In this document: one piece after another, positions 1 through 6,863 of the stretch | Position numbering within the stretch: the first letter of the stretch is position 1 | How the letters are laid out: each line of letters begins with the position of its first letter | Origin: Dehalococcoidia bacterium UBA6495 | Lineage (GTDB): Bacteria; Chloroflexota; Dehalococcoidia; Lucifugimonadales; UBA826 | Assembly: GCA_002435305.1 (NCBI GenBank) | Contig: DJMH01000033.1 | Span: forward strand, 1-9,813 | DNA: 9,813 bases | Direction of reading: 5' to 3' | Notes under the pieces: model-generated | Seen by the model: only the letters and a program-made list of their open reading frames with translations | Databases searched by the model: none | What the model was told of the DNA's origin: nothing | Program-made: the position numbers and the translations under genes

Positions 1-737
1 TATGCACAAAAATCACCAACCTCTTCATCGGTACCGTTTCGACCTATAGGGGTCGAATCAGCCATATTACTCCAGGTGTTACCCCTGCCAAGAACATCCA
101 TCCTATGAGTATCTACGGCCCCTGGGCATACAGCATTAACATTTATGTTGTGAGATCCAAGCTCTTTAGCCATCGATTGTGTCATACCTACGATGGCAAA
201 ATTCGCCCCATTATAGGCAAGGGTATTTGCCGACCCGCGTTTGCCGGCTGTCGATGAAATATTCACTATTTTTCCACCATCACCTTGATCAATCATGGGT
301 TTGATGGCAGCCTTAGTACAGAGAAATGTCCCTGTTACCTTGATGTCCATTACCCTTTGGAAAGTGTCTTCATTCAGGTCCAATATCGGCGTCCTATCCT
401 CCGCCCGGGCGTAAGCCGCGTTATTTATCAATATATCCACCCGTCCAAACTCTTTCAGGGTTTCATCCACCATTCTCTTAACATCATCCCTATTTGTGAC
501 GTCTACTATCAAAGGAAGTGCTCGGCGGCCTATACCCCGAACCCGCTCAGCAACAGTTTCGATGTCCTTCCAACCAATTGCCTTTTCATCGTCAGGGAAT
601 GAATCCGGGTTTCTTCCGGTTCCTGTAACAACAACATCCGCCCCCAATTTTGCCAAAGCTTCAGCAGCTGCTCTGCCTATACCTCTTAATCTACCTGCGC
701 CCGTAATGATTGCTACTTTTCCGTCGAGTTCTCCCAT
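1..737 (-). CDS. SDR-family NAD(P)-dependent oxidoreductase, 3' end cut by window edge
   Basis: Classical short-chain dehydrogenase/reductase, a cytoplasmic Rossmann enzyme that usually interconverts an alcohol and a carbonyl with NAD(P). The frame opens with ATG at 737 and stays open to base 1, giving 245 visible residues; perhaps 25-35 C-terminal residues are missing. Visible signatures are the N-terminal beta strand and glycine motif TGAGRLRGIG (residues 12-21, two residues longer than the usual TGxxxGxG), Asp79-Val80, NNA at 105-107, NISS at 159-162, Tyr175, and the CPG motif at 204-206. The catalytic tetrad is odd: the usual Asn position reads Lys133 (DIKVTG) and the usual YxxxK reads YNGAN, with Asn179 in place of Lys. 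Ser162 and Tyr175 are kept. A GGGGAG Shine-Dalgarno lies about 10 bases upstream of the ATG. It lies 85 bases beyond the hydrolase gene; a TATACT hexamer at 797-802 could be a -10 box but has no good -35. The fold is sure; substrate, and even whether it is an active dehydrogenase, are not. Confidence 0.9.
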   Translation of the reverse strand, partial: MGELDGKVAIITGAGRLRGIGRAAAEALAKLGADVVVTGTGRNPDSFPDDEKAIGWKDIETVAERVRGIGRRALPLIVDVTNRDDVKRMVDETLKEFGRVDILINNAAYARAEDRTPILDLNEDTFQRVMDIKVTGTFLCTKAAIKPMIDQGDGGKIVNISSTAGKRGSANTLAYNGANFAIVGMTQSMAKELGSHNINVNAVCPGAVDTHRMDVLGRGNTWSNMADSTPIGRNGTDEEVGDFCA

Positions 738-822
738 ATCAAAAAAGCTCCCCTTTATTTAGATATTTATTGGCTATTGACTAGTAAGTAAAGTTGAGTA
801 TATCCCAACCAACCCTGCCATG

Positions 823-1512
823 CTATTTTGGTGCTTCATCAGGCAGATATAAGTGATTGACAACCCACGATTTGACCTTCGCGGTGACTTCCTCAGAAGT
901 TTCCCTTAATCCGTGACCTGTGGCCGGCATAAAGATCACCTCCTTCGGCTCCTCTGCCCAATCGAATATAGTCTGGGAGCATTGAGGAGACAAAACGATG
1001 TCATCTTCCCCGTGAATTAGTAAGATCGGACGAGGGGATACTTCTGAAACATCAGTTGCCCCATATGTCTGGCTTGACATGGCGATAACTCCTTTTACCT
1101 TGTCGGAAAAAGGTGCCGACTTTATAGCAACCGCGCCTCCAAATGAATGCCCTACCAGTAAAATGTCGGAATGGCCTGTACCTGTTAAAAATGATACTCC
1201 AGCCAAGGTGTCCATGACACATTCAATCAACTCGCCAGGCTCCCTATAGTCAATTCTTAAAGATGTGATTCCAGGTGATAATTCCTCACCAACAATTCGG
1301 TACAGGCCCCCAGCTGGACCATCCAATCCTCCGCGAGCACCCCCAACCCATATGACACCGCGGTGGGCTGGCCTGTCAGGATCATGATGAACTATCGCAT
1401 TGATTGGACCTCTTGTGGTTTGTAAAGTTAACCCTCTTCCTGTCTGATCCTCAGGAACCTCCCATTCTGCGAGGCCGATAATTCCGATCGATATATCATC
1501 AGAATCTTGCAT
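823..1512 (-). CDS. alpha/beta hydrolase, dienelactone-hydrolase-like
   Basis: A 229-residue cytoplasmic alpha/beta-hydrolase with no signal peptide. The nucleophile elbow GHSFGG places Ser123; HGEDD (167-171) supplies the acid, most likely Asp171; ATGHG gives His200. This is a complete Ser-Asp-His triad in the expected order and spacing. The length suits the dienelactone hydrolase/BAAT-like or acyl-peptidase-like group of small hydrolases, which cleave esters, lactones or related bonds. The segment VIWVGGARGGLDGP (53-66) sits where the oxyanion-hole loop is expected. ATG at 1510-1512 follows the gatA stop by 11 bases, and an AAGGG ribosome site abuts that stop, so translation is probably coupled to gatA. 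The substrate cannot be read from sequence; an ester or lactone intermediate of the surrounding catabolic genes is an inference. Confidence 0.88.
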   Translation of the reverse strand: MQDSDDISIGIIGLAEWEVPEDQTGRGLTLQTTRGPINAIVHHDPDRPAHRGVIWVGGARGGLDGPAGGLYRIVGEELSPGITSLRIDYREPGELIECVMDTLAGVSFLTGTGHSDILLVGHSFGGAVAIKSAPFSDKVKGVIAMSSQTYGATDVSEVSPRPILLIHGEDDIVLSPQCSQTIFDWAEEPKEVIFMPATGHGLRETSEEVTAKVKSWVVNHLYLPDEAPK

Positions 1513-1523
1513 TTCAGGCCCTT

Positions 1524-2987
1524 CTAAATAGAGGGAGATTGGTTATGCCAATCTGTGGCTTGTTCATATGCATATGCCGCCTTGAACAAATTGGCTTCTT
1601 GCAATGTACCTGCCATAAATTGAAGCCCAACCGGCAATCCATCAACCAATCCAGCAGGAATCGAAATTCCGGGGATTCCAGCTATGTTTGCGGGTATTGT
1701 AAATATGTCATTTAGGTACATTTGCAACGGATCGTCGATTTTATCTCCAATCCTAAAGGCAGTAGTAGGGGAAGTCGGCATGGCTAAGACGTCAACATTT
1801 TTGAACACGTCCTCAAATTCTTGTCTTATCAGAGTCCTAACCTTTTGGGCCTTCAGGTAGAAAGCATCATAATACCCAGCAGATAACGCATATGCGCCGA
1901 GCATGATCCGTCTTTTGACTTCTGGGCCAAAGCCATTGGATCTCGTATTCTCCAACCCTGCCCACATAGTTTCAGCATCTTTCTCAGAAAACCCGTATTT
2001 AACTCCGTCATATCTAGCTAGGTTGGCAGAAGCCTCCGACGGTGCGATTATGTAGTAGACTGCCAAGGCGTACTTGGTATGCGGAAGGGAAACTTCCCTC
2101 ACATCAGCCCCTAACCCCTTCAACACCTCTACTGCATCAAGAATCGATTTCTCAACACCCGAGCTGATCCCTTCAATAAAATATTCTTTCGGAATACCAA
2201 TCCTAAAACCCTTTAGGTCAGTGGTCAGATTACTAACATAATCCGGTATTTTTACATCCAGGGAAGTAGAGTCTCTAGAATCGTACCCCGCGATTGACTG
2301 GAGAACCAAGGCGCTATCTTCCACGTTCTTTGTCAAAGGACCTATCTGATCCAATGAGCTAGCAAAAGCAACTAAGCCAAATCTGCTTACCAACCCATAA
2401 GTAGGTTTCATACCAACAACACCGCATAGAGATGCAGGCTGCCTAATACTCCCACCAGTATCTGATCCCAGTGAAAACACACATTCAGAAGCTGCTACAG
2501 CTGCTGCTGGTCCGCCACTACTACCACCTGGGACTCTATTAGTATCCCAGGGATTTTTTGTCGATTTTAGGGCTGAATTTTCCGTCGATGACCCCATAGC
2601 AAATTCGTCCAAATTCCCTTTACCAAGCAGGACAGAATTCTCCTTTTTTAGATAAGCCGATACTGATGCATCATATGGCGGAACAAAATTTTCCAACATT
2701 TTTGAGGAGCAAGTTGTAGGGATGCCTGAGTAGCAAATATTGTCTTTTAATTGCATCGGAATTCCAGTGAGATTTGTTTGAGTTCCCTCACCTATTCTCT
2801 TATCTGCCAAGTTAGCGTCTTCTAGCGCACGATCTTCCGTGACTGTGACGAATGCATCAATGTCTTTTTCCAAAATTTTGATTCTTTCAAGGTAATTTTT
2901 TGTGAGTTCAAGTGCAGACACTTCTTTGTTGTCAAGAAGCCGTCTAGCCTCAGCAATTGTGATCATTTCAAGGTTTACAGATTCCAT
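1524..2987 (-). CDS. gatA: Asp/Glu-tRNA amidotransferase subunit A
   Basis: Catalytic glutaminase/amidase subunit of GatCAB. The complex converts misacylated Glu-tRNA(Gln) and/or Asp-tRNA(Asn) to the amides; GatA releases ammonia from glutamine and passes it to GatB. At 487 residues it is full length for GatA. The amidase-signature Ser-cisSer-Lys triad is intact: Lys81 in QLKDNI, Ser156 in GGSSGG (154-159) and Ser180 in GSDTGGSIRQP. GatA-type stretches such as DEFAMGSSTENSA (127-139), GVVGMKPTYGLVSRFGL (189-205) and the C-terminal NIAGIPGISIPAGL separate it from generic amidases. The start is ATG at 2987: upstream in the same frame is the gatC stop 18 bases away with no other usual start codon. 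No clear Shine-Dalgarno is visible, so coupling to gatC translation is likely. gatB is not in the window. Confidence 0.96.
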   Translation of the reverse strand: MESVNLEMITIAEARRLLDNKEVSALELTKNYLERIKILEKDIDAFVTVTEDRALEDANLADKRIGEGTQTNLTGIPMQLKDNICYSGIPTTCSSKMLENFVPPYDASVSAYLKKENSVLLGKGNLDEFAMGSSTENSALKSTKNPWDTNRVPGGSSGGPAAAVAASECVFSLGSDTGGSIRQPASLCGVVGMKPTYGLVSRFGLVAFASSLDQIGPLTKNVEDSALVLQSIAGYDSRDSTSLDVKIPDYVSNLTTDLKGFRIGIPKEYFIEGISSGVEKSILDAVEVLKGLGADVREVSLPHTKYALAVYYIIAPSEASANLARYDGVKYGFSEKDAETMWAGLENTRSNGFGPEVKRRIMLGAYALSAGYYDAFYLKAQKVRTLIRQEFEDVFKNVDVLAMPTSPTTAFRIGDKIDDPLQMYLNDIFTIPANIAGIPGISIPAGLVDGLPVGLQFMAGTLQEANLFKAAYAYEQATDWHNQSPSI

Positions 2988-3005
2988 ATCTAATTGAAGA
3001 TGTCC

Positions 3006-3305
3006 CTATTCCAAAACAGCCTTAATTCTGATGAAAGATCCGTCCCTGTGAGGAGCATTCAAAAGAGTTTCATCCTGTGTCAAGGAATCTTGCTTTTGGT
3101 CTTCTCTCATCACCGACTTTATGTTTACTGAATGCCCAGTAGGTTCAACATCTTCTGTGTCCACTTCATTGAGAATTGTTACACTGTCCAATATGTTAGA
3201 CATTTGAGTTCGCATCACTTCCAACTCATCTTCTGTCATAGCAATTCTGGTCAACACAGATATCTGCCTAATTTCTTCAATTGACAAATCGGTTAGCTTG
3301 GACAA
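3006..3305 (-). CDS. gatC: Asp/Glu-tRNA amidotransferase subunit C (TTG start)
   Basis: Small non-catalytic subunit that wraps around and stabilises GatA against GatB in the GatCAB complex. The protein shows the GatC pattern: an N-terminal helix with SIEEIRQISVLTRIAMTEDE, a helix ending in LNEVDTEDVEPT, a MRED motif in the linker, and a C-terminal NAPHRDGSFIRIKAVLE. The frame has no ATG near its beginning. A TTG at 3303-3305 gives 99 residues, beginning (M)SKLTDLSIEE, close to the family's usual length of about 95. It has an AGAAGGAG Shine-Dalgarno at 3315-3322 with nine bases of spacing. An earlier TTG at 3327-3329 would give 107 residues but would place that Shine-Dalgarno inside the gene. 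With the chosen start, the gene begins one base after the aminotransferase stop, so the two are very likely translationally coupled. Confidence 0.88.
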   Translation of the reverse strand: MSKLTDLSIEEIRQISVLTRIAMTEDELEVMRTQMSNILDSVTILNEVDTEDVEPTGHSVNIKSVMREDQKQDSLTQDETLLNAPHRDGSFIRIKAVLE

Positions 3306-3306
3306 T

Positions 3307-4500
3307 CTATATGACTCCTTCTGCTTCAAAAACTCCCGCCAAAACAGCTATCCCTTCCTCTATTTCTTGAGGTGTGTGATGACTGAAAGTAAGTCGTAAG
3401 TGATTCCCCCCACCCCTGTCCGCTCTGAATATTGCCCCAGGGTTGTATTTCACCCCTTTTTCTACTGCCTTGCCTAAAATATCCCAGGTATTCGTTCCTT
3501 CTGGAAGTTCCATCCAAATCATCATTCCCCCTTTGGGCTCAGTCCAAGTACAAGATGGAGGGAAATATTCCCCTAACGACCTTAGCATCGCGTCACGTTT
3601 TCTGCCCAAGGAGGCAGCTACTCCAGAGACATATGAAGATTTGTTGTCCTTAAGATATTCATGTACTGCCATAGAGGTTAAATGACTCGGGGAAACACCA
3701 AATCCTACCTTTGCTAGCGACTCTCTGGCCGAATCCGGGAAGGCACCAAACCCTAGTCTAAGTCCGCAACCCATCAGTTTGGTGAAAGCCGAAATATGCA
3801 TGACCCCACCATCCGCATCCAAACCGATCATTGCCGGCGGCAGTTGCGGCCCATCGATATGAAAATCAGCGTACGACTCATTTTCTACTATAGGTATCTG
3901 ATATTTATTGGATATCTCAACTATCCTCTTCCTTCTTTCAAGATTGATGGTGGCACCAGTAGGATTATGGTAAACAGAAATCGTATAGATGAGCTTTGGG
4001 TGATCGCCATTTTTAATATTTCTTTGAATCGATTTTTCCAGCTCCTCTGGAATCATCCCATCTTGGTCCATGGAAACATGGCAAGGGCGGGCCCCTTTTT
4101 TCAGCAACATATTCAGACTACCGTGATAACAAAATTCTTCCACCATGACTACATCACCAGGATCAATAAAAGCATCGAAAAAAACCTGACATGCACCTCC
4201 GGCTCCACTAGTTAGAAAAATATTATCCGCCGAAATATCTGAACCTCGATTAGAAGACAATTCAGAAGATATAAATTCCCGCAGCCCCTCATGCCCCTGT
4301 GGGGGAGGATATGTACCTAAAGACCTCCCGTCTCTTTCAATGACCGTCGCCGCTGCTTCCGCAAATTCTTTGAGCGCCATAGCATCCGGATCCGTATAAG
4401 TCACCGAGAATATATATTCAACTTCCTCTCTTAATGCTGGGGGCATTTCTATTTCTGGTGGCAGAGTAGTCGAAGCTAATTGTTGATAGTTATACCCCAT
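3307..4500 (-). CDS. PLP-dependent class I/II aminotransferase
   Basis: A 397-residue fold-type I PLP enzyme of the aminotransferase class I/II group, nearest in look to 2-aminoadipate/MocR-like aminotransferases but without a GntR DNA-binding domain. Visible marks are YPPPQGHEGLRE (64-75), the cofactor loop TSGAGGACQ (97-105), HNPTG (178-182) with Asn179, the Schiff-base lysine Lys241 in SAFTKLMGCGLRLGF, and the substrate-carboxylate arginine Arg369 in HLRLTFS. The motif that normally reads (D/E)DxPY or SDExxY reads ENESY here: the residue three before Tyr210, normally the Asp that protonates the PLP ring nitrogen, is Asn207. ATG at 4498-4500 has a GGAG ribosome site nine bases upstream and lies 22 bases after the Gfo/Idh gene. 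It probably transfers or removes an amino group from an intermediate of this cluster; the substrate is unknown. Lyase or decarboxylase chemistry within the same fold cannot be excluded. Confidence 0.92.
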   Translation of the reverse strand: MGYNYQQLASTTLPPEIEMPPALREEVEYIFSVTYTDPDAMALKEFAEAAATVIERDGRSLGTYPPPQGHEGLREFISSELSSNRGSDISADNIFLTSGAGGACQVFFDAFIDPGDVVMVEEFCYHGSLNMLLKKGARPCHVSMDQDGMIPEELEKSIQRNIKNGDHPKLIYTISVYHNPTGATINLERRKRIVEISNKYQIPIVENESYADFHIDGPQLPPAMIGLDADGGVMHISAFTKLMGCGLRLGFGAFPDSARESLAKVGFGVSPSHLTSMAVHEYLKDNKSSYVSGVAASLGRKRDAMLRSLGEYFPPSCTWTEPKGGMMIWMELPEGTNTWDILGKAVEKGVKYNPGAIFRADRGGGNHLRLTFSHHTPQEIEEGIAVLAGVFEAEGVI

Positions 4501-4522
4501 TCTTTAATACTCCAAATTCTAG

Positions 4523-5572
4523 CTATAGCGGAAGATAAATTTTTTCGCCCGATTGTGAACTAAGGGTCACGGCTTCAGTAAATTCCATGTAACGGACTCC
4601 GTCTTCAAATGATGTATGCGTTATCTCTTCAATGCCTCTAATAGCATTTATAAACTCCTCTTCCACCCTCCATTCACCGCTCAATTCGGGCTTTATGGCT
4701 ATCTCAGACAGGGCAGAATCTGATTTTCTTCCGCCAAAAAGTTTGAGGTCTGTTTGGTTTGTAGCATCTACATACAAAGTACCTTCAGTACCATAAATCC
4801 ATACCCCATTTCCCGGGGCATGACCCAAGACATCGCTAAACCTAATATGAAGAACTGGGCCTGTAAACATCTCACACAGAATTTCCACGTGATCAGGTAT
4901 TGTCAGCACCTGCAAATTACCATTTTGATCGGGTCGCTGAGGTACAGTTATTCTGGTTATAGCTTGAACCGTAGCAGCAGGGCCTATCCATCGCATTACA
5001 GCTTCGTACCAGATACCCAGACCCATAATGTTATACCCACTGAAATCTCTATTTTGGCGCCAATGGTATGGCTTATCCTTATCGACAAACCCTCCCTGGG
5101 TGATAGCGGCATCCACCGACAATATATTACCTAGATACCCGTCTTTGATAAAAGCTTTTATTGTCTTATCTAAATTTAGGGTGTGGGGTGCCGGAACTAT
5201 TTGGGTAACAAGATCCGGAAAATTCTTAGAAGCTTCCAACATGATATGGGCCTCTGAGGCATTTGTAGCCATCCTAGCCTCAGTTTGAACATGTTTCCCA
5301 TTTTCCAAAGCTGCAAGTACCAGTGTGCAGTGCATGTACGGCCAGGTTCCTATACATACAGCATCATTATCAGGATCTTCCATGACATCTAACCAATTGT
5401 CATAAACCTTCTCTATACCAAATTCATCAGCGACTCTTTGCCCAGAGGCCATACTTCTATTGCAAACACTATCAATAACTACATTATCCATAGCATTAAG
5501 ACCAGGTATATGCCTAAGTGTTGTATTCCCGCCAGCCCCAACAAGGCCTATGCTTATGCTTTCACTTGTCAT
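4523..5572 (-). CDS. Gfo/Idh/MocA-fold protein lacking canonical catalytic residues
   Basis: A 349-residue two-domain protein: an N-terminal Rossmann domain with the dinucleotide motif GLVGAGGN (residues 9-16) followed by RHIPG, and a C-terminal alpha/beta domain with the family's GTEGTLYVD strand (261-269). Members usually oxidise or reduce sugars, inositols or related polyols with NAD(P). The canonical catalytic set is absent: the EKP motif reads Glu98-Ala99-Arg100 (Lys lost), and the later D-x-x-x-H reads Gly184-LGI-Trp188 in SGYNIMGLGIWYEAVMRW. The frame is intact and the rest is well formed, so this is not a decaying gene; it looks like a divergent subgroup. ATG at 5572 has an AAGAGG ribosome site eight bases upstream, and a candidate promoter lies further up. 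It heads the block that continues into the aminotransferase. Whether it is a dehydrogenase or uses bound NAD(P) for another reaction is open. Confidence 0.9.
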   Translation of the reverse strand: MTSESISIGLVGAGGNTTLRHIPGLNAMDNVVIDSVCNRSMASGQRVADEFGIEKVYDNWLDVMEDPDNDAVCIGTWPYMHCTLVLAALENGKHVQTEARMATNASEAHIMLEASKNFPDLVTQIVPAPHTLNLDKTIKAFIKDGYLGNILSVDAAITQGGFVDKDKPYHWRQNRDFSGYNIMGLGIWYEAVMRWIGPAATVQAITRITVPQRPDQNGNLQVLTIPDHVEILCEMFTGPVLHIRFSDVLGHAPGNGVWIYGTEGTLYVDATNQTDLKLFGGRKSDSALSEIAIKPELSGEWRVEEEFINAIRGIEEITHTSFEDGVRYMEFTEAVTLSSQSGEKIYLPL

Positions 5573-5579
5573 GATTGGT

Positions 5580-5587
5580 ACCTCTTC
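5580..5587 (-). promoter_or_regulatory. ribosome binding site of the Gfo/Idh gene
   Basis: On the minus strand this reads GAAGAGGT, whose AAGAGG core ends eight bases before the ATG at 5572. It supports that start for the first gene of the downstream block. Confidence 0.6.
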
Positions 5588-5619
5588 AGTTTCCCCTTAA
5601 ATTGTCATATTGAGTATGA

Positions 5620-5648
5620 ATTATATTTGAGTCGTAATACGCAGTCTA
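5620..5648 (-). promoter_or_regulatory. candidate sigma70-type promoter for the Gfo/Idh-aminotransferase-gatCA block
   Basis: On the minus strand a perfect TATAAT (5620-5625) is preceded, after exactly 17 bases, by TAGACT (5643-5648), which matches four of six positions of TTGACA. The -35 overlaps the stop codon of the FAD oxidoreductase. Expected transcription start is near 5612, leaving a leader of about 40 bases that contains the ribosome site. The 73-base gap is one of the three larger gaps in the run, which fits a promoter. The consensus is assumed from general bacterial sigma70; nothing here shows use. Confidence 0.45.
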
Positions 5649-6830
5649 CGCTGCGAACCGAGCTGGATCTGATTCCGCCAATACAGGGTGAGATTCACCA
5701 CGAGAAACTAAATCAGCTACTAACATGCCAGCACCAGGTCCTCTTCCAAAACCGGAAGAGCAGAGTCCTGTTACTACAAATAAATTATCATTCCCCGGTA
5801 TCCTGCCGATAACTGGCTGGCCATCCTTTGAAAATGGCATCAATCCAGACCACGTTGTCGATATCGGTAATCCAGATAATAAAGGAAGAACTTCGGTAGC
5901 CTGTCCTTTGTTAATTTCCACCCCGCCAGCGTCTATTGCCTTATTGAAACCGGCGTCTCGCCGATCACCGCCAAAGATAATTTCTCCACTTTTACGTTGT
6001 CTTCCATATAGGTGTCTAGTTACCCTCTGTTCTCCAAAGTGCGTTAATTCAGGTGGAGAAGTGCTGTCTACATACGGATTTTCACTCCAATGAAAACTAG
6101 ATTCGAACGACGATATTGTGCTGAAAACCCTCGGCGGCAAAGGATCTGTAGACCACATCTGCCCGACAACCGGTTCTATAGGTATATTTGCGCCTACCAT
6201 TTCACCAATATCTTTACACCAAGCCCCGGCGGCAATAACAACGAATTGTGCCTCATAATTCCCATTATTTGTCTCAAGTTCCCATATTCCATGGTGAGAT
6301 CGGATACCAATTACTTGGGTATTTGTATGCACTTTAGTACCTGCATTCAACGCAGCTTGCCCAAATGCCCGAGTCGTCTTAAGAGGGTCCGCCTGACCTC
6401 TAGTAGGGGCATAGACATATCCAAGTAAGTCCAGGTTCAATTCCGGCTCTATCGATTTCGCCTCGTAAGAACTCAATAATTGTAGGTTAAAACCATCTTT
6501 TTGAGATTGTATAACCCTGTTCTGGGCATACGCATATTGCTGCTCGTTATGTATAGCCGTGAAAGATCCTGACTGTCTAAATTCCAAGTCGTAGCCTAAC
6601 TCAATCTGAAGCCGCTTGAAAATGTTCAGGCTCCCCATTGTTAGGTATTCCTGCAACTTAGGAGAATTCCCCCATCCCGAACCACCAAGTCCTCCCATGT
6701 TAACTCCTGATGCCTCCCCGGAAACCTCCCCCATATCCAAAAGCAAAGTTGACATTCCTGATTCAGACAAGTGAAAGGCTGCAGAACAACCTGCGATTCC
6801 AGCGCCTATTACTATCACATCGGCATTCAA
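5646..6830 (-). CDS. DAO-family FAD-dependent oxidoreductase (TTG start)
   Basis: A 394-residue flavoprotein of the D-amino-acid oxidase/glycine-sarcosine oxidase group, which oxidises C-N bonds of amino acids or N-methyl amines to imines. The N-terminal FAD-binding strand-turn-helix reads VIVIGAGIAG (5-14), with an acidic Asp32 at the end of the second strand. GEASGVNMGGLG (38-49) matches the GASGxNxG loop, VVIAAGAW (197-204) is the second dinucleotide contact, and DGQPVIGRIPG (336-346) through GFGRGPGAGMLVADL (360-374) is the typical C-terminal FAD-binding end. There is no signal peptide, so it is cytosolic or loosely membrane-associated. The only start close to the glycine motif other than a GTG at codon 5 is TTG at 6828-6830; a GGGGAG Shine-Dalgarno nine bases upstream supports it, and an in-frame stop lies three codons above it. 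It follows the lactonase gene by 33 bases. The substrate is not identifiable; an amine or amino acid fits the aminotransferase downstream. Confidence 0.93.
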   Translation of the reverse strand: MNADVIVIGAGIAGCSAAFHLSESGMSTLLLDMGEVSGEASGVNMGGLGGSGWGNSPKLQEYLTMGSLNIFKRLQIELGYDLEFRQSGSFTAIHNEQQYAYAQNRVIQSQKDGFNLQLLSSYEAKSIEPELNLDLLGYVYAPTRGQADPLKTTRAFGQAALNAGTKVHTNTQVIGIRSHHGIWELETNNGNYEAQFVVIAAGAWCKDIGEMVGANIPIEPVVGQMWSTDPLPPRVFSTISSFESSFHWSENPYVDSTSPPELTHFGEQRVTRHLYGRQRKSGEIIFGGDRRDAGFNKAIDAGGVEINKGQATEVLPLLSGLPISTTWSGLMPFSKDGQPVIGRIPGNDNLFVVTGLCSSGFGRGPGAGMLVADLVSRGESHPVLAESDPARFAA

Positions 6831-6839
6831 ATTATTTTA

Positions 6840-6845
6840 CTCCCC
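6840..6845 (-). promoter_or_regulatory. ribosome binding site deciding the TTG start of the FAD oxidoreductase
   Basis: On the minus strand this reads GGGGAG, nine bases before TTG at 6828-6830. An ATG two bases into the same region (6824-6826) is in a different frame and would not encode the FAD-binding protein, so the TTG is the sensible start. Confidence 0.6.
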
Positions 6846-6863
6846 ATTTTGATAACAACAGAA

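Noticed and set aside
285..762. Two overlapping plus-strand open frames of 105 and 88 residues
   Set aside because: They lie antisense to the SDR gene, show no recognisable domain and have atypical composition; the minus-strand frame carries every SDR motif.
738..822. Possible promoter or terminator between the hydrolase and SDR genes
   Set aside because: A TATACT at 797-802 has no matching -35 at 16-18 bases, and no stable stem with a T-run is visible; not strong enough to list.
3796..4215. Plus-strand open frame of 139 residues
   Set aside because: Fully antisense to the aminotransferase core, no ribosome site or family motif seen; a shadow of the real gene.
5640..5655. Short inverted repeat CGCAG/CTGCG with a six-base loop at the end of the FAD oxidoreductase gene
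   Set aside because: The stem is only five pairs and no T-run follows on the minus strand, so it does not qualify as a rho-independent terminator; it may be chance.
5438..5812. Plus-strand open frame of 124 residues crossing the gap between the FAD oxidoreductase and the Gfo/Idh gene
   Set aside because: It overlaps both well-supported genes in antisense and its translation has no recognisable domain; the gap is better explained as a leader and promoter.
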